Counted from the first letter of the stretch, positions 26,856-35,623 are shown. The stretch: 64,000 bases of DNA from Desulfovibrionaceae bacterium (GCA_910575755.1 CAJTFO010000003.1:62001-126000); one strand, 5' to 3'. A program made the numbers and translations. Notes: generated by a model from the sequence alone, not told the origin.

Positions 26856-28850
26856 CTATCCGTCCGCCGGGTCAGTGCGACCGGCCCCCAGCAAACGGCG
26901 GAAGGTCGTGTAACTCAGGCCCAGTTGCCGCGCGGCGCGCTTCTGATTGCCGCCGCAGACGGCCAGCGCCTCACGCGCCATATCCAGACGAATACGGGCC
27001 AACCGTTCTTTGAAGGTTTGCGCCGCGCCGGGCGCCGGTTCCGCGGCTGCTCTTTTCGGATACGCCATAAACGGAGCCTGACCGGGGGGCGGCGCGCTTG
27101 CAAGCTGCGGGACAGCCGGAACCTGGCCGGGCCTGCCCCAGCTGTCAAAGACCTCAAGAAAGCACTGGAGGTCGTGTTCTCTTTCTCCCAACAGGATGGC
27201 GTAGGTGTCGATCACCGCCATAAGCTCGCGCACATTGCCCGGCCAATGATAGCTCATGAGCCGCGCGCAGATTTCCGGCAACAGGGCGGCCTCGCTTTTG
27301 CCCCTGCGGGCCAGGGCCCAACGCGCCAGCCGCAGGATATCCTCACCGCGTTCCCGCAAGGGGGGCAGGCTGAGGCTCAGGCCTCTCAAGCGGTAAAAGA
27401 GATCCGCCCTGAACCTGCCCTGTGTGATCAGCTCATGCAGCGGCGTATGCGAGGCGGAAAGGATGCGCACATCCACGGGGATGATCCTGTCGCCGCCCAC
27501 GCGCATAATTTCCTTGGCTTCCAGCACGCGCAGCAGGCGGGCCTGCATGGACAGTCCCACGCCGCCTATCTCGTCCAGAAAAAGGGTGCCCTTGTGGGCC
27601 AGCTCAAACAAGCCCTGCTTGCCGCCCTTGCGCGCCCCGGTGAACGCGCCCTCCTCGTATCCGAAAAGTTCGCTTTCCAGCAGGTTTTCAGGCAGGGCCG
27701 AGCAGTTGATGGGCACAAAGGGTTCGTTATAGCGCGGGCTGGCCATATGCAGAGAATGGGCCACCAGTTCCTTGCCGCTGCCTGTTTCTCCGAGGATGAG
27801 CACCGGGGCGTCCGTGGCGGCGTACATGCGCACTTTTCGCTTCAGCAGCCGCATGGGGGCGCAGTCACCGTGAAGATCATTCAGATCATGCTTGGCGATG
27901 AAGCCGCGCTCATGCAGATCCTTGCGGATCTTCAGATTCATCCCCTGCAACGACTCCACATCATGAATGAAAACCACAACGCCGCGGTTTTCGGCGCTGA
28001 TGTTCACAGGAAAGCTGGAGATGAACATCTTGCGGTTGCGGATGTCCACCAGCACATCCTCGCGCGGCCGGGCATCGGCCAGCACGTCCGCCACGAGCAG
28101 CTTTTCAAAAAAAGGGGCAAGGGCGTCGCCGCTCTCCACATTGAACAGGCGCAAGGCCACAGCATTGGCGAACAGCACCTTGCCGTTTTTGCCGATAAAA
28201 AACATGCCCTCCTTGGAGAAGGCCAGCATGTCTTTGAGGCTGTCGATCCAGTTCTGCTCCATCCGGCGTGAGCGGGCGAGGGCCAGCGCCCGCGCAAAGG
28301 CCACGCGGATATTTTCGGGGCGGGGCTCGTCCAGAAATGTTCTGCCGCCAAGGCGGGCCATGGCAAGAGCCGTGGCCCCGCCCCCCACCGCCACGCGTAC
28401 CCCCTTTCTGATGAGAGCCGCCAGCTTGCGCTCAAGGGTGCGCTGATCCATATAGCGCACGTCATGGATATGCATGCCGGTGAGGGATTCCATCAGGGCA
28501 ATGTCGTGCCGCTCGGTTTCATGAGCGGTCAGGATGACCTCGCGAGTTTCCTTGCCGGCCTTGAGCAAGGCCTTGAGCAGATCCATATCCGAGCGCTCGA
28601 TGAAGACTGTCTGCTGACTGTACTGGCAATAGATGGCCTCGCGCGATCCGCCATGACAGACCAGCACTTCGCAGCCCCTGGCCAAAAGAGCCGCGGCGTC
28701 ATCCAGCGCGCTTTCATGCGTGGTGACGCAGATATGGCAATTGATCCGCTCCCGCGCGCTGAAGTCTCGCACAATGGCCGCCACGGAAGCGGAATGCACC
28801 ATGACCCCCAAAATATGCCCTTCATTCGCCTCATAAGCGTTTTTGCGCAT
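26856..28850 (-). CDS. PrpR-like sigma-54-dependent activator
   Basis: The 664-residue regulator has an N-terminal PrpR_N-type sensor domain (about 1-190), a PAS-like domain (about 205-310, ISSF-type fold around FFIGKNGKVLFANAVALRLF), a central AAA+ domain with Walker A GETGSGKE (354-361) and an intact sigma-54 contact loop GAFTGA (401-406), and a C-terminal Fis-type helix-turn-helix (QKRAARQLGLSYTTFRRLL). PrpR_N domains sense small organic acids or related metabolites. It is divergent from the catabolic operon starting at 29161, whose upstream region carries a -24/-12 promoter. Together these suggest it switches on that operon. The ligand is unknown. Confidence 0.9.
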   Translation of the reverse strand: MRKNAYEANEGHILGVMVHSASVAAIVRDFSARERINCHICVTTHESALDDAAALLARGCEVLVCHGGSREAIYCQYSQQTVFIERSDMDLLKALLKAGKETREVILTAHETERHDIALMESLTGMHIHDVRYMDQRTLERKLAALIRKGVRVAVGGGATALAMARLGGRTFLDEPRPENIRVAFARALALARSRRMEQNWIDSLKDMLAFSKEGMFFIGKNGKVLFANAVALRLFNVESGDALAPFFEKLLVADVLADARPREDVLVDIRNRKMFISSFPVNISAENRGVVVFIHDVESLQGMNLKIRKDLHERGFIAKHDLNDLHGDCAPMRLLKRKVRMYAATDAPVLILGETGSGKELVAHSLHMASPRYNEPFVPINCSALPENLLESELFGYEEGAFTGARKGGKQGLFELAHKGTLFLDEIGGVGLSMQARLLRVLEAKEIMRVGGDRIIPVDVRILSASHTPLHELITQGRFRADLFYRLRGLSLSLPPLRERGEDILRLARWALARRGKSEAALLPEICARLMSYHWPGNVRELMAVIDTYAILLGEREHDLQCFLEVFDSWGRPGQVPAVPQLASAPPPGQAPFMAYPKRAAAEPAPGAAQTFKERLARIRLDMAREALAVCGGNQKRAARQLGLSYTTFRRLLGAGRTDPADG

Positions 28851-28882
28851 AATATGTCCATTTTTGCTGCACTAAATGACTG

Positions 28883-28911
28883 AAAATAACCTACTCCCCT
28901 GCGCGCGTCAA
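28883..28911 (-). promoter_or_regulatory. Candidate sigma-70 promoter of the PrpR-like gene
   Basis: On the minus strand TTGACG (28911-28906) and TATTTT (28888-28883) are 17 bases apart, giving a leader of about 26 bases. It lies inside the 310-base divergent gap 28851-29160. Confidence 0.5.
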
Positions 28912-28957
28912 TAGTAATACACATTTAACGTCGTGGTATAAAAGATTATTTCCATAC

Positions 28958-28973
28958 TGGTATGCTCTGTGCA
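28958..28973 (+). promoter_or_regulatory. Sigma-54 (-24/-12) promoter of the enolase/TRAP operon
   Basis: TGGTATGCTCTGTGCA has GG at 28959-28960 and GC at 28971-28972 with the required ten-base spacing, and a good -12 TGCA. A small palindrome CATAC-TG-GTATG (28953-28964) overlaps the -24 element. Transcription would start near 28985, leaving a leader of about 175 bases before the ATG at 29161, in which CCAAAA/TTTTGG and other short hairpins occur. Confidence 0.6.
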
Positions 28974-29160
28974 GACATTCTTGTGCAGCCTGCAACCTGG
29001 AGCCGGCAGACTCCAAAAATCATTTCATACTGCGTTATGATCCGGTGCGGTGCGAAAAGCGCCGTGCATGAGCCAAAAACCACGTTTTGGACGCATGAGC
29101 TTCAGTATTCAGCCCTTGGGTTGAATGATGGCATGAGTTTTACTGAAAAAGGAAGGACAG

Positions 29161-30246
29161 ATGATCGTTTCCGTGGATATCTATGATTTGCGATTGCCGC
29201 TGAAGGTTCCCTACGGCAACTCTCTCGGCATCCTGCGGGAGTTTAACACCTTTTTGACCGTCCTCACGGAGGATGACGGCCGGGTGGGCATGGGCGAAGG
29301 CACACCGGCGCAACCCGGCTACCAGTGGGAAACGCCGGAGAGCATCTGGGGCTTTGTAGAGAGCAAGGCATCCGAGGTGCTGGGCAAAAGCGCCGAAGAG
29401 GCGCACGCGCTGCTCATGGGCTCGAAAAACGAATTTCCGCTGGCGTGCACCAGCTATCTGACCGCTCTTGAAGAATTGCGGCAAGCCCCTGTGCTGACCA
29501 TGCCGCAAGAGGGAGTCCGGCTGCCGCTGGTGGGCATTGTCAACCCGCCGCAGGGCTCAAGCCTTGAAAGCCATCTTGAACAGCGTCTGCGTGAGGGTTT
29601 CACCACCCTGAAAGTCAAAGTGGGCTTTGCGGTGGACGAGGATATCCGCAAGGTGCAAAAAATACAGGCTGTGGTGGGCGATGCCGCCAAACTGCGGCTG
29701 GACGCCAATCAGGCCTATACGCCGGAAGAGGCTTTGCGCTTCGTCAACAGCGTCAAGCCCGACAATATCGAATTGCTGGAACAGCCCTTTGCAGCCAGGG
29801 CGTGGGAACCCATGCGGGAACTGGCCTCCCGGTCGCCGCTGCCGCTTATGCTGGATGAATCCATCTTCAATGAAGAGGATGTCAGACGCACAGGCCAGGA
29901 CGGCTGCGCCCAGTTCATCAAGTTCAAGCTCATGAAATCCGCCAGCGCCGTCAGCATGCAGCAGCAGATGGAGATGGCGCGCGGCTATGGCATCAAGGTG
30001 CTCATCGGCAACGGAGTCTCCTCCGACCTGGGCTGTTACCATGAAAGTCTCATCGCGGCGCGCTGCGGCGTTGCTTTCGCTGGTGAGCAAAACGGCTACC
30101 TCAAGCCCGTGCGCCCCCTGTTCAGGGAACCGCTGGGCTTTGCCGACGGGCATATCTGTATCCCCGCAGGCTATAAGCGGGAGCTTGACCCGGATGTTCT
30201 GCAAAAATACAGCCGTGAGCAGCGTCACCTGACCCGCATGCCCTGA
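29161..30246 (+). CDS. Mandelate racemase/muconate lactonizing (enolase superfamily) enzyme
   Basis: Enolase-superfamily enzymes abstract a proton next to a carboxylate. The 361-residue protein shows the MLE-subgroup arrangement: catalytic lysines in LKVKVG (Lys151 and Lys153), metal ligands Asp181 (LDANQAY), Glu207 (LLEQPF) and Asp232 (MLDES), and a second KxK at Lys254-Lys256 (KFKLMK). Having lysines on both sides of the active site is typical of muconate cycloisomerases, dipeptide epimerases and N-acyl amino-acid racemases. In this operon an epimerase or racemase role on an imported amide-like compound is the most reasonable inference. GGAAGGA precedes the ATG. Confidence 0.85.
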   Translation: MIVSVDIYDLRLPLKVPYGNSLGILREFNTFLTVLTEDDGRVGMGEGTPAQPGYQWETPESIWGFVESKASEVLGKSAEEAHALLMGSKNEFPLACTSYLTALEELRQAPVLTMPQEGVRLPLVGIVNPPQGSSLESHLEQRLREGFTTLKVKVGFAVDEDIRKVQKIQAVVGDAAKLRLDANQAYTPEEALRFVNSVKPDNIELLEQPFAARAWEPMRELASRSPLPLMLDESIFNEEDVRRTGQDGCAQFIKFKLMKSASAVSMQQQMEMARGYGIKVLIGNGVSSDLGCYHESLIAARCGVAFAGEQNGYLKPVRPLFREPLGFADGHICIPAGYKRELDPDVLQKYSREQRHLTRMP

Positions 30247-30345
30247 ACGCGCCACACTGCCCCGGGCGCGAAAATGAAGACAGGCACGAGCAACCGCAAT
30301 TCCGGCGCGCGTTTTACGACACCACCAAACACGGAGACAGATCAG

Positions 30346-31353
30346 ATGAAGAAACTCACTCTGTTGGCGGCACTGGCCCTGTTTTGCCTGGCGACTCTTG
30401 CGGGACAGCCCTGCGCCGCGGCGCGGCATACCTTGCGGATGCACGTCAATCAGCCTGTGGCGGATACCTCGTATCACTATATCTATGCCCTGCAACTGGC
30501 GGAAAAAATAACCGACAGGACGCAGGGCGAGGTCAAATTCGATATCTACCCCGGCGCGCAACTGGGCCCCGACCCGCAGGTGCTTCAACAGGTGGCGGCA
30601 GGCGCCATTCAGACGGCCTCTCTGCCCTTCCCCAACATGGTCAACATCTATGAACCGCTGAACGTGTTCACCCTGCCCTTTCTGTTCAACGATTTCAGGG
30701 CGGCTTCCCGTGCGCTGAACGGCCCCACGGCCGCCAAGCTCTATCAGGATTTTGAAAAGACATCGGGCGTCAAAATTCTTGCCGTTTACAACGGCGGCGC
30801 CAGAGGCATCACCAACAGCAAAAAACCCATCAATACGGTGGCGGATTTCGCGGGGCTCAAAATCCGGGTGCCTTTCAACCCCATTCTGGTTGAAATGGTC
30901 AAGTCGTTCGGCGCCAACGCCACCACCATGGACGGCAATGAGGTTTTCACCGCGCTGCAACAGCGGGCCGTGGACGGGCAGGAATCCGCCATCGCATGGA
31001 GCTACGATCAGGGGTATGGCGAGGTGCAGAAATACCTGACCATCACCAACCACGGCTTTACCCCCACCTGCTTCGTCATCAACGCGGCCTATTTTTACTC
31101 TCTGCCTGAAGACACCCAGAAAAAGCTGACCGAAGCCGCCAAAGAAGCGGCCATCTATGTGGACGGCTTTTGCGAAATGTACGATCTGGCCGTCATTGAC
31201 AAATATCGCGCCGCGGGGCTGGAAGTCACCAGGGTCAGCCCTGAAGAACTGCGCCCCCGCGTAAAGGACATCTGGGCAAAGATGGCTGAAAAAATCGGTG
31301 GCATGGATATTATTAACGCTCTGATCAAGGATGGCGAAAGCAAGCTGAAGTAA
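30346..31353 (+). CDS. TRAP transporter substrate-binding protein (DctP family)
   Basis: This 335-residue periplasmic protein captures an organic-anion substrate for a TRAP transporter. It has a signal peptide (MKKLTLLAALALFCLATLAGQPCAAA) and DctP family stretches: HVNQPVADTSYHYIYALQLAEKI, VKFDIYPGAQLGPDPQVLQQVAAGAIQ and GLKIRVPFNPI. The last contains the conserved Arg that pairs with the substrate carboxylate. ATG 30346 has GGAGA eight bases before it. The gene belongs to a complete DctP-Q-M set. Confidence 0.92.
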   Translation: MKKLTLLAALALFCLATLAGQPCAAARHTLRMHVNQPVADTSYHYIYALQLAEKITDRTQGEVKFDIYPGAQLGPDPQVLQQVAAGAIQTASLPFPNMVNIYEPLNVFTLPFLFNDFRAASRALNGPTAAKLYQDFEKTSGVKILAVYNGGARGITNSKKPINTVADFAGLKIRVPFNPILVEMVKSFGANATTMDGNEVFTALQQRAVDGQESAIAWSYDQGYGEVQKYLTITNHGFTPTCFVINAAYFYSLPEDTQKKLTEAAKEAAIYVDGFCEMYDLAVIDKYRAAGLEVTRVSPEELRPRVKDIWAKMAEKIGGMDIINALIKDGESKLK

Positions 31354-31536
31354 ACGGGACGACGCTTCCTCCGGGCGCGGCGGGCAGACCGCCAGCATGG
31401 GGCAGACAGCCTGTCCGCCGCGCCATAAGAGCCGGCCTTCCCCCTTTGCGCCGGCACGGAACTGAGCATGAACACGCAGCCTGAGGCGCGGGCCGCCCCG
31501 CCGCAAGAAACAATTTATGGGAAGACAGGTGAACGT

Positions 31537-32064
31537 ATGGCGACCCAACAGAAAAAAAGATTCCCAAGCGTGCGCGACGTACTGCAGAATCTCGATTATT
31601 ATATTGCTGCCGTATGTATGTTGCTTGTTACAACATACTGTTTCATAAATGTAATTTCAAGATTTTTGATTGGCAAGACATCAGCAGAACTTGATGAATT
31701 GAACATCATTGTTTTCATCTGGTTTTTATACGCGTCAATAACATATTGTGTTCGTATGGACAAGCATATCAGGGTTGAATTTCTTGATTCCTACATATCC
31801 GAGAAATCGAAAACGATCCTGCGGATTATTGCTGATACTGTATGGATTGTCTTTTCCATATACATCACTTACTCCGGCATGCAGTTGATTATATTCAATA
31901 CGAAGTTCATTGCCAGAACATCAATGCTGCAGATACCTGTATTTATTACCTACTCCATTATTTTCATCTCCTTCTTTGCCATGTCGGTTTTTCTGGCGCG
32001 GAATATTTATTCCAATTTTAAACATCTCCAACAGCTTATGCGGCACAAGGGAGACCTGATATGA
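31537..32064 (+). CDS. TRAP transporter small permease (DctQ family)
   Basis: The 175-residue protein has four membrane segments, starting around YYIAAVCMLLVTTYCFINVISRFL, and the DctQ pattern with a charged loop (FVW-like FIWFLYASITYCVRMDKHIRVEFL). The start at 31537 is preferred because AGGTGA precedes it. An in-frame ATG at 31468 would add 23 polar residues. The coding DNA is much richer in A and T than the genes on both sides (28-38% GC in four 60-base rows from 31621), so it may have a different origin. Its stop overlaps the next ATG by four bases. Confidence 0.86.
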   Translation: MATQQKKRFPSVRDVLQNLDYYIAAVCMLLVTTYCFINVISRFLIGKTSAELDELNIIVFIWFLYASITYCVRMDKHIRVEFLDSYISEKSKTILRIIADTVWIVFSIYITYSGMQLIIFNTKFIARTSMLQIPVFITYSIIFISFFAMSVFLARNIYSNFKHLQQLMRHKGDLI

Positions 32065-33350
32065 GCATAGCCATAATCCTTGTCGGCCTGCTGCTCGCCC
32101 TGATGTTCATTCAGGTTCCCATCGGATTTGCCCTGGTCATTTCAAGCGCCGTTGCCTTCACTGCCTACAACGTTCCTATTCATATCCTGGCTCAGAGCCT
32201 TTATACCGGCGTCAGCTCGTTCACATGGATAGCCATCCCCATGTTTATTTTCGCCGGCAATCTGATGTCTCGCGGCGGGCTTTCACGGCGTCTGGTAAAT
32301 TTTTCAGAGGCCATTCTGGGCACCATTCGCGGCGGCGTCGGCATGACGACCATCTTCGCCTCGGCCTTCTTTGCCTCCATTTCCGGCGCGTCTCCAGCGA
32401 CCTGCGCGGCCATCGGCTCTGTCATGGTTCCTGAAATGAAGCAACGCAACTACCCTGAAAAATTCGCCGCGGGCATCGCCGCATCAGGCGGCGTGCTGGG
32501 GGTGCTCATTCCGCCAAGCATCAGCTTTGTGGCCTACGGCGTGCTGGCCCAGGTTTCGGTGGCCAAGCTCTTTCTGGCCGGCATCGTACCCGGCATCCTG
32601 ACGGCTATGGTCATGGTTGTGGTCACCTATCTGCTTGCCAGAAAATACCTCAAGGGCGACGCGGGCAACAGCAGCAAGCGCTTTTCCTTCAGGCAGGTTT
32701 TTCAGACCGGCTGTCAGGGATTTTTTTCTCTCATGGCGCCGGTGCTCATTTTGGGCGGCATCTACATGGGCATCTTCACCCCCACGGAATCGGCCGTGGT
32801 TGCCGTCTTTTACGGACTGGCCGTGGGTCTTTTCTACAGGGAACTGGACTGGGAAGGCTTTTGGGAATGCGTGCGCGCCACCGTGGCCACCACCGGCACG
32901 CTGGCCATCATCTGGGCGGCAGCCGCCAGCTATTCATATATTCTGACCATCAGCAATGTGGCGCAGAATACGGTCATCGCCTTTCAGGGCATTTCAAGCA
33001 GCCCCATTGTGGTGGTTTTGCTGCTGTCGGCCATCGTGGTGGTGCTGGGCTGTTTCATCAACTCTATGGGCATGATCATTCTGCTGACCCCCATTTTTGT
33101 GCCCATCCTGAAATCCGTGGGTTTTGACCCCATGGTATTCGGCATTCTTTTCGTGCTGCTCTGCGAAATCGGCTATCTCACGCCCCCGGTGGGCACAAAT
33201 CTCTTTGTGGCCCGCGCGCTTGTTCAAAAGGCGGACGTGCTTGAGATAGCCTCGGTCTGCATTCCGTACATGGTCTGTCTTTACGCCATGATGTTGTTTT
33301 TCCTCTTTTTCCCTGATGTGGTGTCATTCATCCCCAATCTGATGGATTAG
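32061..33350 (+). CDS. TRAP transporter large permease (DctM family)
   Basis: The 429-residue membrane protein has about twelve hydrophobic segments and the DctM family core (MFIFAGNLMSRGGLSRRLVNFSEAILGTIRGG and FFASISGASPATCAAIGSVMVPEM). It forms the ion-coupled channel with the small permease. The Gly/Ala-rich GASPATCAAIG motif is highly conserved. It is overlapped by dctQ and followed after 65 bases by the amidohydrolase gene, with an imperfect palindrome in the gap. Confidence 0.93.
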   Translation: MSIAIILVGLLLALMFIQVPIGFALVISSAVAFTAYNVPIHILAQSLYTGVSSFTWIAIPMFIFAGNLMSRGGLSRRLVNFSEAILGTIRGGVGMTTIFASAFFASISGASPATCAAIGSVMVPEMKQRNYPEKFAAGIAASGGVLGVLIPPSISFVAYGVLAQVSVAKLFLAGIVPGILTAMVMVVVTYLLARKYLKGDAGNSSKRFSFRQVFQTGCQGFFSLMAPVLILGGIYMGIFTPTESAVVAVFYGLAVGLFYRELDWEGFWECVRATVATTGTLAIIWAAAASYSYILTISNVAQNTVIAFQGISSSPIVVVLLLSAIVVVLGCFINSMGMIILLTPIFVPILKSVGFDPMVFGILFVLLCEIGYLTPPVGTNLFVARALVQKADVLEIASVCIPYMVCLYAMMLFFLFFPDVVSFIPNLMD

Positions 33351-33405
33351 AGCGAATTGCCTTTGAAACTTGAAATGGCAAAATTTCAAAAGCAAAATTC
33401 TCTAA
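33347..33405. repeat. 59-base imperfect palindrome between the TRAP permease and the amidohydrolase genes
   Basis: TTAGA at 33347 pairs with TCTAA at 33401-33405, GAATT with AATTC, and CTTTGAAA (33361-33368) with TTTCAAAAG (33384-33392), with small bulges. The inner part also contains TTGAAA/TTTCAA. It is AT-rich, covers the stop of the permease gene and ends at the ribosome site AAGGAG of the next gene. Confidence 0.55.
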
Positions 33406-33415
33406 GGAGCATAGC

Positions 33416-34687
33416 ATGAAAACCATTCTGAAAAACGGGCGCGTCATCGACCCTGCCAGCCAGTTGGACCAGATGGCGGATGTACTGATAGAAGACGGCA
33501 AGATACTGGGCATCGGCAGCTTTGAGGCCGTCAACGCGGAACGGATCTTTGACTGCCGCGGCATGATGGTTGCTCCGGGCATTATTGACGTGCATGTGCA
33601 TTTGCGTGACCCCGGCCTCACCCACAAGGCCACCATCGCCACCGACAGTTATGCCGCGGCCAAGGGCGGCGCCACCACCATTGTGGCCATGGCCAATGTC
33701 ATCCCCCTGCCGGACAATGTGGCCGTGCACCGGATGATCACGGAGCGGATGAAAAAAGAGGCCCGTGTCAAGGCCATACAGGTGGCAAGCCTGACCAGGA
33801 GCATCCAGAGCAAAAACCTCATCAGCAAAGAGCTCAGCGATATCGACGAGCTTGTCGCTTCCGGGGTGGAGATATTTTCTGACGACGGCAATGTGCTGAT
33901 GGATATGACGGTTCTCTACAACGTGCTGATGAAGACCAAAGAACACAATATGATCATCCTGCTGCACGAAGAAGACGAACACATGAAATGGTACGGGCCG
34001 ACGGCCTTTCTGCCTTCGTCGGAAAGCTCCATCCTCGCGCGCGACCTTGAGCTGATCAGGGATGTGGGCGGCAGGCGCATCCATTTTCAGCATATCAGCA
34101 CCAGGCGCAGCGTGGAACTCATCCGGCAGGCAAAGGCGGACGGGCTGCACATCTCGGCCGAAACCTGCCCCCATTATCTGCTGCTGACCCGTGAAGCCAG
34201 AGACATTTACGGAGCCAACGCCAAGATGGCCCCCTGCCTGCAAACGCAGGACGATATTGAAGCGCTGATTGAAGGGCTGGACGACGGAACCATCAATATC
34301 ATCGTTTCCGACCATGCGCCCCACACGCAGGAAGACAAAAACACGGAACTGGTCAAAGCCCCCAACGGCATCATCGGCGTGGAGGTGATGTTTCCGCTGC
34401 TTCTGCATGAACTGGTACACAAGAGAGGCTTTTCGTATTCATGGCTTCTTGAAAAGCTCACCATCAAGCCCGCGAGGCTCTTTGGCCTGCGGGGCGGCAC
34501 TCTTGCCCAGGGACAGGCCGCCGATATCTGCGTTTTCTCGGATCGCCTGTGGACCATCCGGGCCGGGGAATTTGCCTCCATTTCGCGCAATACGCCCTAC
34601 GACGGCTGGGAAGTCAGAGGTTGCGTCGAAATGACTATGGTAGACGGCAATGTGGTTTACAGCTCCGACCGCATTGAAAAGCAATGA
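33416..34687 (+). CDS. Dihydroorotase/hydantoinase-like cyclic amidohydrolase
   Basis: This 423-residue metal-dependent amidohydrolase opens cyclic amide rings. It has the class I dihydroorotase metal site: HVH (60-62) followed by Arg64 in DVHVHLRDPG, Asp156/Asp157 in FSDDGN (in place of a carboxylated lysine), His184 in LLHEEDE, His226 in FQHIST and Asp299 in SDHAPH. The usual dihydroorotase NPPLR segment is replaced by MAPCLQT, so the substrate may not be dihydroorotate. It lies in a catabolic operon with a TRAP importer, not among pyrimidine genes, which supports a role on a related cyclic amide, imide or hydantoin. Confidence 0.85.
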   Translation: MKTILKNGRVIDPASQLDQMADVLIEDGKILGIGSFEAVNAERIFDCRGMMVAPGIIDVHVHLRDPGLTHKATIATDSYAAAKGGATTIVAMANVIPLPDNVAVHRMITERMKKEARVKAIQVASLTRSIQSKNLISKELSDIDELVASGVEIFSDDGNVLMDMTVLYNVLMKTKEHNMIILLHEEDEHMKWYGPTAFLPSSESSILARDLELIRDVGGRRIHFQHISTRRSVELIRQAKADGLHISAETCPHYLLLTREARDIYGANAKMAPCLQTQDDIEALIEGLDDGTINIIVSDHAPHTQEDKNTELVKAPNGIIGVEVMFPLLLHELVHKRGFSYSWLLEKLTIKPARLFGLRGGTLAQGQAADICVFSDRLWTIRAGEFASISRNTPYDGWEVRGCVEMTMVDGNVVYSSDRIEKQ

Positions 34688-34705
34688 ACATCTGGAAGGC
34701 AAAAC

Positions 34706-35416
34706 ATGAATAAACGCTTGGCTATCCTCTCCGCTCCACCCATCGCTCCTGAAGGGCTGGCCGATCTGGAACCCATCTGGGCGGGCCGGGCCGAAATCAG
34801 CCTGCATTCCGTCCTGCCCGACCTCTCGCCCGCCAGCGTTCTGCCCTACAGGGCGCGCGAAGGCGAAAAAGTGCTGATGCTGGGGCTGAACAGCGCCGAC
34901 CCCACAGCCATCAGCATCGAAAAACTGGTGACGCCATTGGAAAAACTGCTTGCCTCTCTGGAGGGGCGCGCTGATTTCGCCTTTTTTTCCTGCGCGGGCG
35001 ACTTCCCTCCGTTACAGGCCCCCCTGCCGCTTATTCAGCCCAATCTGGCCTTCCGCAACATGGTCAAAACCCTGCTGCACCCTCGAATGAGGCTGGGGGT
35101 CGTAACCCCCGGCGCTCCGCAGGTGGAGCATGTGCGCGCTTCATGGCTGCCCCATGTGGCTGAGGCAGGCCTTGCGGCGTCGCAACTGGAGGTGGACTGG
35201 GCGCCGCCCTCAGCAGAAGCGGCCGTAAACTGCGCCCGACGGCTGGCGGCCAAAGATATCGACCTCCTCGCTGTGGAATGCCTCGGCTTCAAGGAACCGC
35301 TGCGCGAACTCATGGCCGCGGAGCTCGGCAAGCCGGTGATTCTCGTGCGCACAGTGGCCGCCCAATTGCTCAGAGAGCTGGTGGGAAGCGCCGAACCCCG
35401 CCGGCATTCCGGCTAG
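34706..35416 (+). CDS. AroM-like protein (Asp/Glu racemase superfamily)
   Basis: The 236-residue protein resembles E. coli AroM in length and in stretches such as LSHYR-like SLHSVLPDLSPASVLPY and IDLLAVECLGFKEPLRELM, which correspond to the second-half cysteine motif (CLGF) of the family. AroM proteins belong to the superfamily of cofactor-independent racemases, but their reaction is not established. In this operon a racemase- or isomerase-like role on the product of the amidohydrolase is possible. The first-half cysteine may be in FFSCAGDF (near residue 96). It is the last gene of the cluster. Confidence 0.7.
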   Translation: MNKRLAILSAPPIAPEGLADLEPIWAGRAEISLHSVLPDLSPASVLPYRAREGEKVLMLGLNSADPTAISIEKLVTPLEKLLASLEGRADFAFFSCAGDFPPLQAPLPLIQPNLAFRNMVKTLLHPRMRLGVVTPGAPQVEHVRASWLPHVAEAGLAASQLEVDWAPPSAEAAVNCARRLAAKDIDLLAVECLGFKEPLRELMAAELGKPVILVRTVAAQLLRELVGSAEPRRHSG

Positions 35417-35615
35417 GGCGTGTTCACACTGCGAGAGATTTTGTGCTCCGCCAAGGAAAAAAGCTTTTTGTGAAGGGAGTGTACTCTTGCCACCAAAGGC
35501 TCCCGAAGGGCTGTGCCCGTCAGACGAGTCTTCAAGTCTTGCGGGCATGGACAGCAGAGCCATGCTGCTCGACCGGAATAGAAAGCCTTTTTTACGCAGG
35601 CGGAGGGCAAAAGAG
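35417..35615. repeat. Non-coding segment, possible dispersed intergenic element
   Basis: Between the AroM-like gene and the convergent glycosyltransferase gene lie about 200 bases without a recognisable gene. They contain AAAAAAGCTTTTT, GAGT-GT-ACTC and GCATGG...CCATGC inverted repeats and end in a T-rich run near 35588. Open frames exist on the minus strand through it (for example 35413-35610) but have no recognisable features. The composition and the start GGGCGTGTTCACACT look like a repeat element, which I cannot prove here. Confidence 0.35.
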
Positions 35616-35623
35616 CCGTAGTG

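Noticed and set aside
28962..29186. A 74-codon frame over the leader of the enolase operon
   Set aside because: It starts inside the -24/-12 promoter, has no ribosome site, and its sequence has no known features.
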